Shown: one piece after another, positions 10,429 through 18,042 of the stretch | Layout of the letters: the number at the start of each line of letters is the position of its first letter | Numbering within the stretch: position 1 is the first letter of the stretch | Assembly (NCBI GenBank): GCA_001897355.1 | Contig: MKST01000010.1 | Coordinates: 22,636-58,673 of the forward strand | Length of the DNA: 36,038 bases | Direction of reading: 5' to 3' | Source: Solirubrobacterales bacterium 67-14 | GTDB taxonomy: Bacteria > Actinomycetota > Thermoleophilia > Solirubrobacterales > 70-9 | Made by a program: the position numbers and the translations under genes | The notes under the pieces: generated by a model | Database searches by the model: none | What the model saw: the letters and a program-made list of their open reading frames with translations, nothing else | What the model was told of the DNA's origin: nothing

Positions 10429-10970
10429 CAGTCGCCGCCGCGGGCCAGCGCGACTTCGCCGGTGCGGACCATCTCCAGCAGGCCGTGTGGCCGCAGCATG
10501 CTCTCGAAGGCCTCGATCTTGTCGTGGGATCCGGTCACCTCGACGATCAGTGCACGACGGGAGACGTCGACGATCTTGGCTCGGAAGATCTCCGCGAACT
10601 GCACGATCTCCGCCCGGTTCTCGACCGCGGCCGAGACCTTGAACAGCGCCATCTCGCGGGCCACCGTCTCGTCCGGCTCCATGTCGCGGATCTTCAGCAC
10701 GTTGATCAGCTTGTGGAGCTGCTTGGTCACCTGGTCGATCGGATGGACCGCCCCGTCGATGGTCAGCGTGATCCGCGAGACCTCCGGGTCCTCGGTCGGG
10801 CCGACCGCCAGGGTGTCGATGTTGAACCCGCGCCGCGAAAAGAGGCCGGCGACCCGGGCCAGCACGCCGGCCCGGTTCTCGACCATGATCGAAAGCACGT
10901 GCTTGCGACCGGAAAGCCGGGAATTGCCGGTGTGGAGATCCTCGAGCCTGACCATGTCCGTGGAAGCCAT
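10428..10970 (-). CDS. ilvN: Acetolactate synthase, regulatory small subunit
   Basis: A 180-residue regulatory subunit that activates IlvB and mediates valine feedback. An N-terminal ACT domain begins KHVLSIMVENRAGVLARV and continues SRRGFNIDTLAVG. The C-terminal ALS domain contains REMALFKV, FRAKIVDVS and the end motif GLLEMVRTG. The ATG at 10970 forms TGATG with the ilvB stop, and its own stop forms the same junction with menF. A much longer open frame upstream is the shadow of ilvB. About 20 residues precede the ACT domain, slightly more than in short IlvN proteins. Confidence 0.96.
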   Translation of the reverse strand: MASTDMVRLEDLHTGNSRLSGRKHVLSIMVENRAGVLARVAGLFSRRGFNIDTLAVGPTEDPEVSRITLTIDGAVHPIDQVTKQLHKLINVLKIRDMEPDETVAREMALFKVSAAVENRAEIVQFAEIFRAKIVDVSRRALIVEVTGSHDKIEAFESMLRPHGLLEMVRTGEVALARGGD

Positions 10971-12649
10971 CAGCCCACCATGTCCCTTGCCGCGTTCCCT
11001 GCGGGAATCATCGGGTAGCAGTTCTCTCGCGGGCTGACCCTCACGTCGAGCAGCGCCGGCCCGTCCGCGTCGAGGGTGGCGACGATCATCTCTTCGAGAT
11101 CGGCACTGTCCTCGCAGCGCAGGCCCTGGGCTCCGAAGGCCTCCGTCAACTTGACCCAGTCCGGGCTGGGGCCGTTCTCGACCCCGCTGTAACGCTCCGA
11201 CCAGAACAGTTCCTGCCACTGGCGGACCATGCCCATGAAGCCGTTGTTCATCAGGAAGACCTTGACCGGGACCTCTTCGTTGACCGCGGTCGCCATCTCC
11301 TGGATGTTCATGATCAGGCTGCCGTCGCCGGAGATGCAGATGACCTGGTCGTCCGGGCGGGCGACCTTGGCCCCGATCGCGGCCGGCAGGCCGAAGCCCA
11401 TCGTGCCGAGCCCGCCGGAGTTGATCCAGCGGCGCGGCTGGTTGAAGCCGTAGTACTGGGCCGCCCACATCTGGTGCTGACCGACATCGGAGGCGACGAT
11501 CGCGTCGCCGCCGGTCAGCTCGTGCAGCTTCTGGACCATCAGTTGGGGCTTGATCTCACCCGGTCCGCCCGGTTCATAGGTCAGCGGGTACTCGCCCTGC
11601 CAGGCCTTGATCCGGCTCCACCAGCCGTCGAGCCGGGAGGAGTCGGTCTGGAGCGTCTGGTACTCGCGGGTCAGCTTCGGCAGGACCAGCTTGACGTCAC
11701 CGACGATCGGGATGTGGGCCGGGACGTTCTTCGAGATCTCAGCCGGGTCGATGTCGATGTGGATGAACTTGGCCGAAGGGGCGAACTCGGAGAGCTTGCC
11801 GGTGATCCGGTCGTCGAAGCGGGCGCCGATCGCGATGATCAGGTCCGCTTCATCCATCGCGTAGTTGGCGGTGCGGGTGCCGTGCATGCCGAGCATGCCG
11901 AGCCACTGTTCGTCGTCGGCCGGGAAGCAGCCCAGTCCCATCAGGGTCGAGGTGACCGGGAACTTGTCCGAAGCGCAGAGCTCACGCAGTTCCGCCGAGG
12001 CGTCGCCGAGGTTGACGCCGCCGCCGCTGTAGATCACCGGGCGCCGGGCGTTGGCCATCGCCTTGGCGGCGAGGCGGATCTGTTTCAGGTTGCCCTCGAC
12101 GGTCGGCTTGTAGCCGGAGAGGTCGACCGGTTCGGTCCGCTCCTGGTAATCGATCTCGGCCCGGGCCAGATCCTGGGGGATGTCGACCAGGACCGGCCCC
12201 GGGCGACCGGTGGAAGCGATGTGGAATGCCTCGTGGACGTACTCGGGGATGTGCTCCGGTTCGGTGCAGAGCAGCGAGTGCTTGACGATCGGCATCGTGA
12301 TGCCGACAATGTCCGCTTCCTGGAAGCCGTCGGTGCCGATCAGGTCGGTCCGGACCTGGCCGGTGATGAAGACCGTCGGGACCGAATCCATCATCGCGTC
12401 GGCGATCGCCGTGACCAGGTTGGTCGCCCCCGGGCCGGAGGTGCCGAAGGCGACCCCGACCTTGCCCGAGGCGTGGGCGTAACCCTCGGCGGCGTGGCCG
12501 GCGGCCTGCTCGTGGCGGGCCTGTACGTGCCGCAGATCGGCGTCGACCAGCGCGTCATAGGTGGGCAGGTTCGCGCCACCGGGAATGCCGAAGATGTGGT
12601 CAACACCTTCGACTTCGAGGGATTTGAACAATGCGTCTGCGGCTCTCAT
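10970..12649 (-). CDS. ilvB: Acetolactate synthase, catalytic large subunit
   Basis: A 559-residue ThDP enzyme condensing pyruvate (or pyruvate and 2-oxobutyrate), the first step of branched-chain synthesis. GIPGGANLPTYDAL is the N-terminal signature, Glu47 (RHEQAAGHAAEGYA) is the ThDP-activating residue, and GTSGPGATNLVTAIADA and FQEADIVGITMPIVKH follow. The C-terminal cofactor motif is GDGSLIMNIQEMATA...NN. The ATG at 12649 has TAGGAT 10 nt upstream and no Shine-Dalgarno, and the short leader leaves no space for an attenuator. It lies 36 bp after the sqd1-like gene on the same strand and overlaps ilvN by one base. Confidence 0.97.
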   Translation of the reverse strand: MRAADALFKSLEVEGVDHIFGIPGGANLPTYDALVDADLRHVQARHEQAAGHAAEGYAHASGKVGVAFGTSGPGATNLVTAIADAMMDSVPTVFITGQVRTDLIGTDGFQEADIVGITMPIVKHSLLCTEPEHIPEYVHEAFHIASTGRPGPVLVDIPQDLARAEIDYQERTEPVDLSGYKPTVEGNLKQIRLAAKAMANARRPVIYSGGGVNLGDASAELRELCASDKFPVTSTLMGLGCFPADDEQWLGMLGMHGTRTANYAMDEADLIIAIGARFDDRITGKLSEFAPSAKFIHIDIDPAEISKNVPAHIPIVGDVKLVLPKLTREYQTLQTDSSRLDGWWSRIKAWQGEYPLTYEPGGPGEIKPQLMVQKLHELTGGDAIVASDVGQHQMWAAQYYGFNQPRRWINSGGLGTMGFGLPAAIGAKVARPDDQVICISGDGSLIMNIQEMATAVNEEVPVKVFLMNNGFMGMVRQWQELFWSERYSGVENGPSPDWVKLTEAFGAQGLRCEDSADLEEMIVATLDADGPALLDVRVSPRENCYPMIPAGNAARDMVG

Positions 12650-12659
12650 CAGACCAGTG

Positions 12660-12689
12660 ATCCTAACGAATCAGCGGAGGGCGCTTCAG
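12660..12689 (-). promoter_or_regulatory. Putative ilvB-ilvN-menF promoter
   Basis: On the minus strand CTGAAG (12689-12684, 3 of 6 to TTGACA), an 18-bp spacer and TAGGAT (12665-12660), 10 nt before the ilvB ATG. The -35 overlaps the stop of the upstream sqd1-like gene. Confidence 0.4.
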
Positions 12690-13879
12690 GTCTTCTGCTG
12701 GGGTGAAAGCGCGCCGCCTTCGAGCTCCCCAGGGTTCCACTTGGTCTTTGGCGTGATCGCCCTCGGGATCACCCGATCCTTGTGCTGATCGATGGTCGAA
12801 AGCACCGAACGGACCAGTTCCTCTCCGAGGTGATGCGGCTCCAGGCCGAGCTCGAGCAGTTTCTCGTGCTTCGGGTTGAAGTAGTGGCTTTCCAGCTCGA
12901 CTCGCGGGTTCGGGAAGGTCTCGATCGAGACCTCATGGCCGACTTCGGCGGCGCTCCGTTGGACCAGCTCGGCCAGCTCGGAGACCGTGAAGCGCTCGGT
13001 GAACTGGTTGAAGACCCGGAACTCGCCGCGCTCGGCGGGGTTGAGCGTGGCCAGCTCGACGCAGCGCAGGGTGTCGCGGATGTTCAGGTAGCCACGGGTC
13101 TGGCCGCCGGCCCCGTAGACGGTCAGCGGGTGGCCGATCACGGCCTGGACGCAGAACCGGTTGAGCACGGTGCCGAAGGTCTCGTCGTAGTCGAAGCGGG
13201 TAGCCAAGGCCGGGTCGAGCGCGGTCTCGTCGGTCTCGATGCCGTAGACGACGCCCTGGTTGAGGTCGGTCGCCCGCAGCCCCCAGAACCGGGTCGCGAG
13301 GTGGATGTTGGTCGAGTCGTGGACCTTGGAAGCGTGGTAGAGCGAGGCCGGCAGCTTCGGGAAGGGCAGGGTGTCCTTGCGGCCGTTGTGCTCGATCTCG
13401 ATGAAGCCCTCTTCGATGTCGATGTTGGGCGTGCCGTACTCGCCCATCGTGCCGAGCTTGATCAAGTGCGCGTCCGGGACGTGCTCGCGCATCGAGAAGA
13501 GCAGGTTGAGGGTGCCGATGACGTTGGTCTGCTGGGTTTCGACCGCGGTCTGGCGCGAGCGCATCGAGTACGGCGCGGAAGGCTGCTCGCCGTAGTGGAT
13601 GACCGCCTCGGGCAGGAAGTCGGAGACGACCTTGTCGAGGAACTCGCCGTCCTCGATGCAGCCGACCCGGGCCTCGATCCGGCGGCCCGAAACCCGCTCC
13701 CAGGCGTCGAGCCGGTCCTGGAGGCTCGAGATCGGAGTCAGCGAATCCGTCGACTGGTCCAGGTGCCAGCGGCGACGGGCAAAGTTGTCGACGATCATTA
13801 CGTCGTGGCCGCGGTCCGAGAAACGCATCGCCGTGGGCCAACCGAGGTAACCGTCACCACCAAGAATCAGAATTCGCAT
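12686..13879 (-). CDS. UDP-sulfoquinovose synthase (SQD1/SqdB/Agl3 family)
   Basis: A 397-residue extended short-chain dehydrogenase matching the SQD1 family closely. This family makes UDP-sulfoquinovose from UDP-glucose and sulfite, using bound NAD. Visible: GGDGYLGW (Rossmann), HYGEQPSAPYSM, LIKLGTMGEYGTPNIDIEEG, a YHASK catalytic pair, ATDLNQGVVYG, NRFCVQAVIGHPLTVYG and GGQTRGYLNIRDT. Thr144, Tyr181 and Lys185 sit one position from the Arabidopsis catalytic Thr145, Tyr182 and Lys186. The ATG at 13879 is preferred to a GTG at 13906 because TAATCT lies 8 nt before it. The product could go into sulfolipid or, as for archaeal Agl3, into a surface glycan; no sulfolipid synthase (SqdX-like) is seen here. 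Divergent from a GT-C/GT2 block across 44 bp. Confidence 0.93.
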   Translation of the reverse strand: MRILILGGDGYLGWPTAMRFSDRGHDVMIVDNFARRRWHLDQSTDSLTPISSLQDRLDAWERVSGRRIEARVGCIEDGEFLDKVVSDFLPEAVIHYGEQPSAPYSMRSRQTAVETQQTNVIGTLNLLFSMREHVPDAHLIKLGTMGEYGTPNIDIEEGFIEIEHNGRKDTLPFPKLPASLYHASKVHDSTNIHLATRFWGLRATDLNQGVVYGIETDETALDPALATRFDYDETFGTVLNRFCVQAVIGHPLTVYGAGGQTRGYLNIRDTLRCVELATLNPAERGEFRVFNQFTERFTVSELAELVQRSAAEVGHEVSIETFPNPRVELESHYFNPKHEKLLELGLEPHHLGEELVRSVLSTIDQHKDRVIPRAITPKTKWNPGELEGGALSPQQKT

Positions 13880-13887
13880 AAGGGCCG

Positions 13888-13893
13888 AGATTA
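13888..13893 (-). promoter_or_regulatory. Putative -10 element of the sqd1-like gene
   Basis: TAATCT on the minus strand, 8 nt before the ATG at 13879. It forms a compact divergent promoter pair with 13911-13916. Confidence 0.45.
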
Positions 13894-13910
13894 CCGGAAC
13901 TTTCACGCAC

Positions 13911-13916
13911 TAGGAT
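13911..13916 (+). promoter_or_regulatory. Putative -10 element of the first GT-C gene
   Basis: TAGGAT exactly 7 nt before GTG at 13924. Transcription would start at or next to the start codon. The -35 regions of the two divergent promoters must overlap. Confidence 0.45.
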
Positions 13917-13923
13917 TGCCTGA

Positions 13924-15291
13924 GTGCGACTGCTAGCCCTCGTCCTCGTCGTCATCGCCGGATTGGCTTTGAGAATGGATGCGGCCTGGCATGGGTCCGC
14001 CGACAACCTTCCCGATTCGGCCGCCTACGAACGAATCGCCCGCGGGCTCCACGAGGACGGCGTCTTCGCCCAGCGGGGGCCGGACACGCCGGCCCACCCG
14101 CAGCCCGCCACCAACTACAGCCCGGGCCTGCCGCTGGCGGTGGCCGGGGTCTTCGACCTCGCCGGCAACGACGACGTCCGCCTGGCCCGGATCCTGCTCG
14201 CCCTGGTCACCACCCTCGCGATTCCCTTTGCCTGGCTCCTGGCCAGGCGCCTGGCCCCGCCCGAGGACCCCGGCGTGGCCGGGTTCGTGGCCGCCGCCGC
14301 GGTCGCCTTCTACCCCTGCCTGATCGCCGACGCGGGCATGCTGCTGACCGAGGCACTGGCCGGCACCCTTCTCACCGGCGCCCTGCTGGCGATGCTCCGG
14401 GCGCGGGACAAACTCGGCCGGCCGGGCCGCCCTCGGGCGCTGCTCGCCCTCGACTGGCTCCTGCCCGGCGCGTTGCTCGGCCTGACCGCGATGGTTCGTC
14501 CCGAGTACCTGTTGATCTCGCTGGTGCTGATCGGGGTGATGACGGTGATCTGCCGGTCCCGCGGGTTCGGGCCGGTCCTCGCTTCCGGAGGGTTGATGCT
14601 GGTCGCCTTGCTTTTGGTGATCACGCCGTGGATGACCCGCAACCTCGACCAGTCGGGCCGTCTGGTTCCGCTGTCGACCGGCGGTGGCCAGACCCTTTTC
14701 ACCGGCAGCTACCTGGCTTCGGCCGGCGACCCGCTCGAGGTGATGCCGGATGTGCTGGCCCACCATCCCGAGCTTTCCCGGCGGATCCAGGCCCAGAACG
14801 CGGCCAGCGGCGAGGGTCCGGAATCGATCACCCCGGAACGGGTGCTGGCCCTGCTCGCCGCCGAACGCATGCCGGGCGTGCCGGCGGACCTGGCACTGGC
14901 CCGGATCGGACGCGAGAACTACCTGCGTGCCCTGCGTGAGGACCCGGCCGGCCTGCTCGGCTATTTCGCCGGCAAGTCGGCCCGGATCTGGTGGCGCGGG
15001 CGCACCGACCTGACCGGGACCGCGGCCGGCCGGGCCTTCCACATGAGCCTCGTCGCCGGGGCCCTGGTCGGTCTCTTGCTGCTCGCCTTCCGGCGTCGGC
15101 CGGAGTTCTGGCTGATCTTCGCCCTGGCCGCCGGCGTGACCGTGATCGGCGCCGTATTCGTCGCCTCCCCCCGCCGGACCCTGGCCTTCTGGCCGGTGAT
15201 CGCCTGCCTGACCGGACTCGGCTTCTCGCTTGCTTTCCGCCTTGCGCGCGACGCCGTCGCCAACCGACTGCGTCCGGTTCCCATAGCCTGA
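13924..15291 (+). CDS. GT-C fold membrane glycosyltransferase (PMT/ArnT-like), copy 1
   Basis: A 455-residue polytopic membrane protein with about ten or more hydrophobic helices. Like GT39/PMT_2 and ArnT enzymes it has a first outside loop with an acidic motif (LPDSAAYERIA), SPGLPLAVAG at the end of that loop, a LTEALAG segment before a later helix and MVRPEYLL. Such enzymes transfer a sugar from a polyprenyl-phosphate donor to lipid, glycan or protein outside the cytoplasmic membrane. The start is GTG at 13924, supported by TAGGAT 7 nt upstream. It shares LSTGGGQTLFTGSYL with the next gene (LSTGSGKALFTGTYY), so the two are tandem paralogues. The acceptor and sugar are not predictable. Confidence 0.75.
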   Translation: MRLLALVLVVIAGLALRMDAAWHGSADNLPDSAAYERIARGLHEDGVFAQRGPDTPAHPQPATNYSPGLPLAVAGVFDLAGNDDVRLARILLALVTTLAIPFAWLLARRLAPPEDPGVAGFVAAAAVAFYPCLIADAGMLLTEALAGTLLTGALLAMLRARDKLGRPGRPRALLALDWLLPGALLGLTAMVRPEYLLISLVLIGVMTVICRSRGFGPVLASGGLMLVALLLVITPWMTRNLDQSGRLVPLSTGGGQTLFTGSYLASAGDPLEVMPDVLAHHPELSRRIQAQNAASGEGPESITPERVLALLAAERMPGVPADLALARIGRENYLRALREDPAGLLGYFAGKSARIWWRGRTDLTGTAAGRAFHMSLVAGALVGLLLLAFRRRPEFWLIFALAAGVTVIGAVFVASPRRTLAFWPVIACLTGLGFSLAFRLARDAVANRLRPVPIA

Positions 15292-15300
15292 CCGGCCCGG

Positions 15301-16791
15301 ATGCAGGTTCTGAAGAGTTATTTCACCCGTTACGGACGCGGGGCGATGATCGCCCTTGCCGTGATCGTCTGCGCCGGTTTCCTGGTCCGCGCCTGGGTGG
15401 TAGTCAACCCCTTGGCGGACCCCGGCGACGATGCCCTGGCCTACCGCGCCCTGGCCGAAGCGCTCTACGTCGACGGCACCTTCGGCTACGAGAAGGGATC
15501 CTCTGGCGGGCCCGAGTTCAAGACCCCGAGCGACTGGTCGCCCGGGGCCCCGCTGATCTACGCCGGCGCCTACTACCTGACCGGCGGGGTGCGAGACGGC
15601 GTCGCCCGCGGGGTCGAGGCGCTGTTCGGCACCGCCGCGATCATCCTCGCCTTCCTGCTCACCGCCCGGCTGCTCGGCCCGCCCCGCCGCCGGGTTTCCT
15701 CGACGGCGGAGTTTTCGGCAAATAAGTCTGAAAAGTCCGCCGTCGGCGAGGTTTCCGGGCTTCGGCAGGCAGCCGGACCGCTGGTCGCGGCCGGCCTGGT
15801 GGCCTTCTATCCCCCCTTCATCCACTCGACCGGCGCCCTGATGAGCGAACCGCCGGCCTTCTTCATGCTGCCGTTCTCGGTACTCGCCTTCCTCTGGGCC
15901 GACCGGCGGATGAACACCCCGGGCGCGACCGGCTTCGCCCGCATCTGGCCCTGGCTCCTCCCCGGTCTCGGTTTCGGCCTCACCGTCCTGATCCGGCCCG
16001 AGTACCTCTCGGTCTGCGTCGCCTTCACCGTCTTCCTGTTGATCCGGGCCTGGATCAAGGCCGGCCCGGCCAACTCACTGGCCTCGGCCGCGATCTTCGT
16101 GCTCGCGGTGCTGGTGCCGATCGTCCCCTGGACGATCCACAACTACCACGAGCTCGACCGGCTGGTCCCGCTTTCGACCGGCAGCGGCAAGGCGCTCTTC
16201 ACCGGCACCTACTACCCGGGCGACGGCGAGTACCAGCAGGTCAAGGCCGAACTGCTCTATCAGCAGACCGGCCGCCGGCTCGACCCCGGTTCGGCCGCCC
16301 TGGAAGCGGTCGACCCGGTACCGCTCTTCGACCGGGTCGCCAACCAGTACAAAGCCGAACACGACCTTCCCGACCTGAATCGCGACGACGCGCTCGGCCG
16401 GCTCGGCAAGGAGAACCTCAAGAAGTATTTCGGCGACCACCCACTCGGCTATGTCGGCATGACCTTCCGCAAGGTCTGGCGGATGTGGAGTTCCGGGGTC
16501 GGGGACGCGATGTCCTCCCCGCTCGGCCGGGTGATCCAGGTGCTGCTGGCCCTGGCCGGGCTGATCGGGCTTGTCCTGCTCGCCTGGCGCAGGCGCTGGG
16601 AGGCGATCGCCGTCGGCCTGCCGATTGCCACGGTCACTGCAGTCGCGGCGATCACCCTCGCTCCCGCCCGCAGAAATGAGATCCTGATGATGCTCGTCCT
16701 GCCCTTGGCGGCGGTCGCGCTCGACGCCCTGGTCAACCGGGTGCCCGGCCCGACCGAACCAGGCGCGAACGCCGAAACCGAAACCCCATGA
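15301..16791 (+). CDS. GT-C fold membrane glycosyltransferase (PMT/ArnT-like), copy 2
   Basis: A 496-residue paralogue of the preceding gene: acidic first-loop motif DPGDDALAYRALAEAL, SDWSPGAPLIYAG, GALMSEPPAFF, VLIRPEYLS and LSTGSGKALFTGTYY. At residues 133-152 it contains a 19-residue polar segment, SSTAEFSANKSEKSAVGE, that copy 1 lacks. This segment is encoded by a palindromic 57-bp unit described separately and falls in a loop between helices, so the protein is probably still functional. ATG follows the copy 1 stop by 9 bp without a Shine-Dalgarno. The stop overlaps the next gene by ATGA, so the three are one operon. The C-terminus is Pro/Glu/Ala-rich and polar. Confidence 0.75.
   Translation: MQVLKSYFTRYGRGAMIALAVIVCAGFLVRAWVVVNPLADPGDDALAYRALAEALYVDGTFGYEKGSSGGPEFKTPSDWSPGAPLIYAGAYYLTGGVRDGVARGVEALFGTAAIILAFLLTARLLGPPRRRVSSTAEFSANKSEKSAVGEVSGLRQAAGPLVAAGLVAFYPPFIHSTGALMSEPPAFFMLPFSVLAFLWADRRMNTPGATGFARIWPWLLPGLGFGLTVLIRPEYLSVCVAFTVFLLIRAWIKAGPANSLASAAIFVLAVLVPIVPWTIHNYHELDRLVPLSTGSGKALFTGTYYPGDGEYQQVKAELLYQQTGRRLDPGSAALEAVDPVPLFDRVANQYKAEHDLPDLNRDDALGRLGKENLKKYFGDHPLGYVGMTFRKVWRMWSSGVGDAMSSPLGRVIQVLLALAGLIGLVLLAWRRRWEAIAVGLPIATVTAVAAITLAPARRNEILMMLVLPLAAVALDALVNRVPGPTEPGANAETETP
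15693..15756. repeat. In-frame palindromic insertion with 7-bp flanking direct repeat
   Basis: GGTTTCC occurs at 15693-15699 and again at 15750-15756, exactly 57 bp (19 codons) apart. Between them lie imperfect inverted arms, 15698-15716 and 15730-15751. They pair along their full length except for one G/C mismatch and a 3-nt bulge. The 13-nt centre is AT-rich (GGCAAATAAGTCT), unlike the surrounding gene. The arrangement resembles a short palindromic element with a target-site duplication inserted in frame. Confidence 0.6.
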
Positions 16792-17852
16792 TCCTCGCCT
16801 CGATATTCCCTGCCCAGCTCACCGCCCTCCGGGCCACCGGTCTCGTGATCGCGGTCCTGATCATCGGCTTCGCGATCGTCCGCCGCCGCGAGTTGCGCAA
16901 CGCCGACGTGATCCTGCTGCTGCTGGCCGGCCTCGGGCTGGCGATCGTTTCCGGCACCGAGCTGACCGACCGCCTGCTCTCCGCCCTCTCCTTCGAGAAG
17001 GGCAACGGCGGCCGCATCCTCGGGCTCGCGGTCATCGCGATCTTCATCCTCTTCCTGATGGCGCTCCGGGCGCTTTCGGTCGGCGCCCGCAACGCACGAC
17101 AGCTACAGGCGGTGCTCGAGGGGATCTCGTCCGAGCAGTTCCGGACGGCCGAGCACCGCAAGCAGTTCAAGGGCAAGGTCGGCGTGGTGATCCCGGCTTA
17201 CAACGAGGCCGACAACCTCGGCTACGTGCTCGACCAGATCCCGGACGAGGTCTGCGGCCTCCCCACCGCGACCCTGGTGGTGGATGACGGCTCGAGGGAC
17301 GGCACCGAGGAGGTCGCCGCCGCACACGGGGCCGTGGTTTCACGCCATGTCGTCAACCGCGGCGGCGGTGCGGCCCTCCGCACCGGCTACCGGCTGATGG
17401 TGGACTCGGAAGCGGCGATCGTGGTCACGCTCGACGCCGACGGCCAGCACCTGCCGGCCGAGATGCCGAACCTGGTCCAGCCGGTGCTCGACGGCAAGGC
17501 CGACGTCGCCCATGGTTCCCGCGTGCTCGGCCACGCCGAGCAGAACCACTTCGCCCGGGAGCTCGGCATCGTCTTCTTCAACCGCCTGGTCTCCTTCATC
17601 ACCCGCACCCACGTGACCGATTGCTCGAACGGCTACCGGGCGGTCCGCACCGCGGTCCTCCCCACCCTGGTCCTGAAGCAGGAGCAGTTCCACACTTCCG
17701 AGTTCCTGATCGAGGCGATCAAGCGCGGAGTCCCCGCGGTAGAGGTCCCGGTGACGGTCGAACAACGCCTCCACGGACACTCCAAGAAGCCCGCCGTCTT
17801 CCGCTACGGAATGGGCTTCGCCAACGCCATAGTCCGCACCTGGCTCAGGTAG
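16788..17852 (+). CDS. DUF2304-GT2 fusion, polyprenyl-phosphate sugar transferase-like
   Basis: A 354-residue protein of two parts. Residues 1-120 are a DUF2304-like membrane domain with three hydrophobic helices and a charged tail. Residues 128-354 are a family 2 glycosyltransferase of the dolichol-phosphate-mannose-synthase type: VVIPAYNEADNLGYVL, VVDDGSRDGT, TLDADGQH (metal-binding DXD) and DCSNGYRAVR. Such enzymes load a sugar on polyprenyl phosphate, which is the donor GT-C enzymes use, fitting the two genes upstream. In many actinobacteria DUF2304 and the GT2 are separate neighbours; here they are fused. The ATG overlaps the previous stop by 4 nt. Confidence 0.82.
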   Translation: MILASIFPAQLTALRATGLVIAVLIIGFAIVRRRELRNADVILLLLAGLGLAIVSGTELTDRLLSALSFEKGNGGRILGLAVIAIFILFLMALRALSVGARNARQLQAVLEGISSEQFRTAEHRKQFKGKVGVVIPAYNEADNLGYVLDQIPDEVCGLPTATLVVDDGSRDGTEEVAAAHGAVVSRHVVNRGGGAALRTGYRLMVDSEAAIVVTLDADGQHLPAEMPNLVQPVLDGKADVAHGSRVLGHAEQNHFARELGIVFFNRLVSFITRTHVTDCSNGYRAVRTAVLPTLVLKQEQFHTSEFLIEAIKRGVPAVEVPVTVEQRLHGHSKKPAVFRYGMGFANAIVRTWLR

Positions 17853-17864
17853 CCACCTGCAGTC

Positions 17865-17884
17865 GGTCCGGTCTTCGCCGGACC
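17865..17884. terminator. Hairpin after the GT2 gene
   Basis: A perfect 7-bp stem, GGTCCGG (17865-17871) and CCGGACC (17878-17884), with a TCTTCG loop, 12 nt after the stop. No T-run follows, so termination is only plausible. Confidence 0.45.
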
Positions 17885-17977
17885 TCCAAGCTCAACCCGC
17901 CTCGTGCCACACCAGCTCCTCGGATCGTGGTCAGCTCGACTTCTCCTGCAGCCATGAGGGCTACCGGTTCGTAGACA

Positions 17978-18042
17978 TCTCGGGGGTTGTGGTTTTTCCG
18001 ACTGCGTAGTCCCGCACCAAGGAAAAAGCACAACCTCCGAGA
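17978..18042. repeat. 22-bp-arm inverted repeat
   Basis: Arms 17978-17999 and 18021-18042 pair at 20 of 22 positions around a 21-nt spacer. The spacer begins with GACTGCGTAGTC, a small palindrome. Each arm includes a run of five T or A. It could be a terminator, a structured RNA or the remnant of a small mobile element; nothing in the sequence decides this. Confidence 0.65.

Noticed and set aside
12650-12685. Leader-peptide attenuator or T-box before ilvB
   Set aside because: Only 36 bp separate ilvB from the upstream gene, and the proposed promoter leaves almost no leader.
13933-15825. A 630-codon minus-strand open frame
   Set aside because: Antisense to the two GT-C genes and composed almost only of Gly, Arg, Gln, Glu and Ala; a shadow frame.
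17845-18033. A possible 62-residue minus-strand protein in the structured gap
   Set aside because: It reads plausibly in places (PRDVYEPVALMAAGEVELT), but third codon positions are not G/C-biased like the neighbours, and its start lies inside the long inverted repeat. There is no initiation site. It could be a decayed gene, but this cannot be shown.
17978-18042. Integron attC site
   Set aside because: The ends do not give the RYYYAAC/GTTRRRY core sites in the required orientation, and there is no integrase or cassette array.
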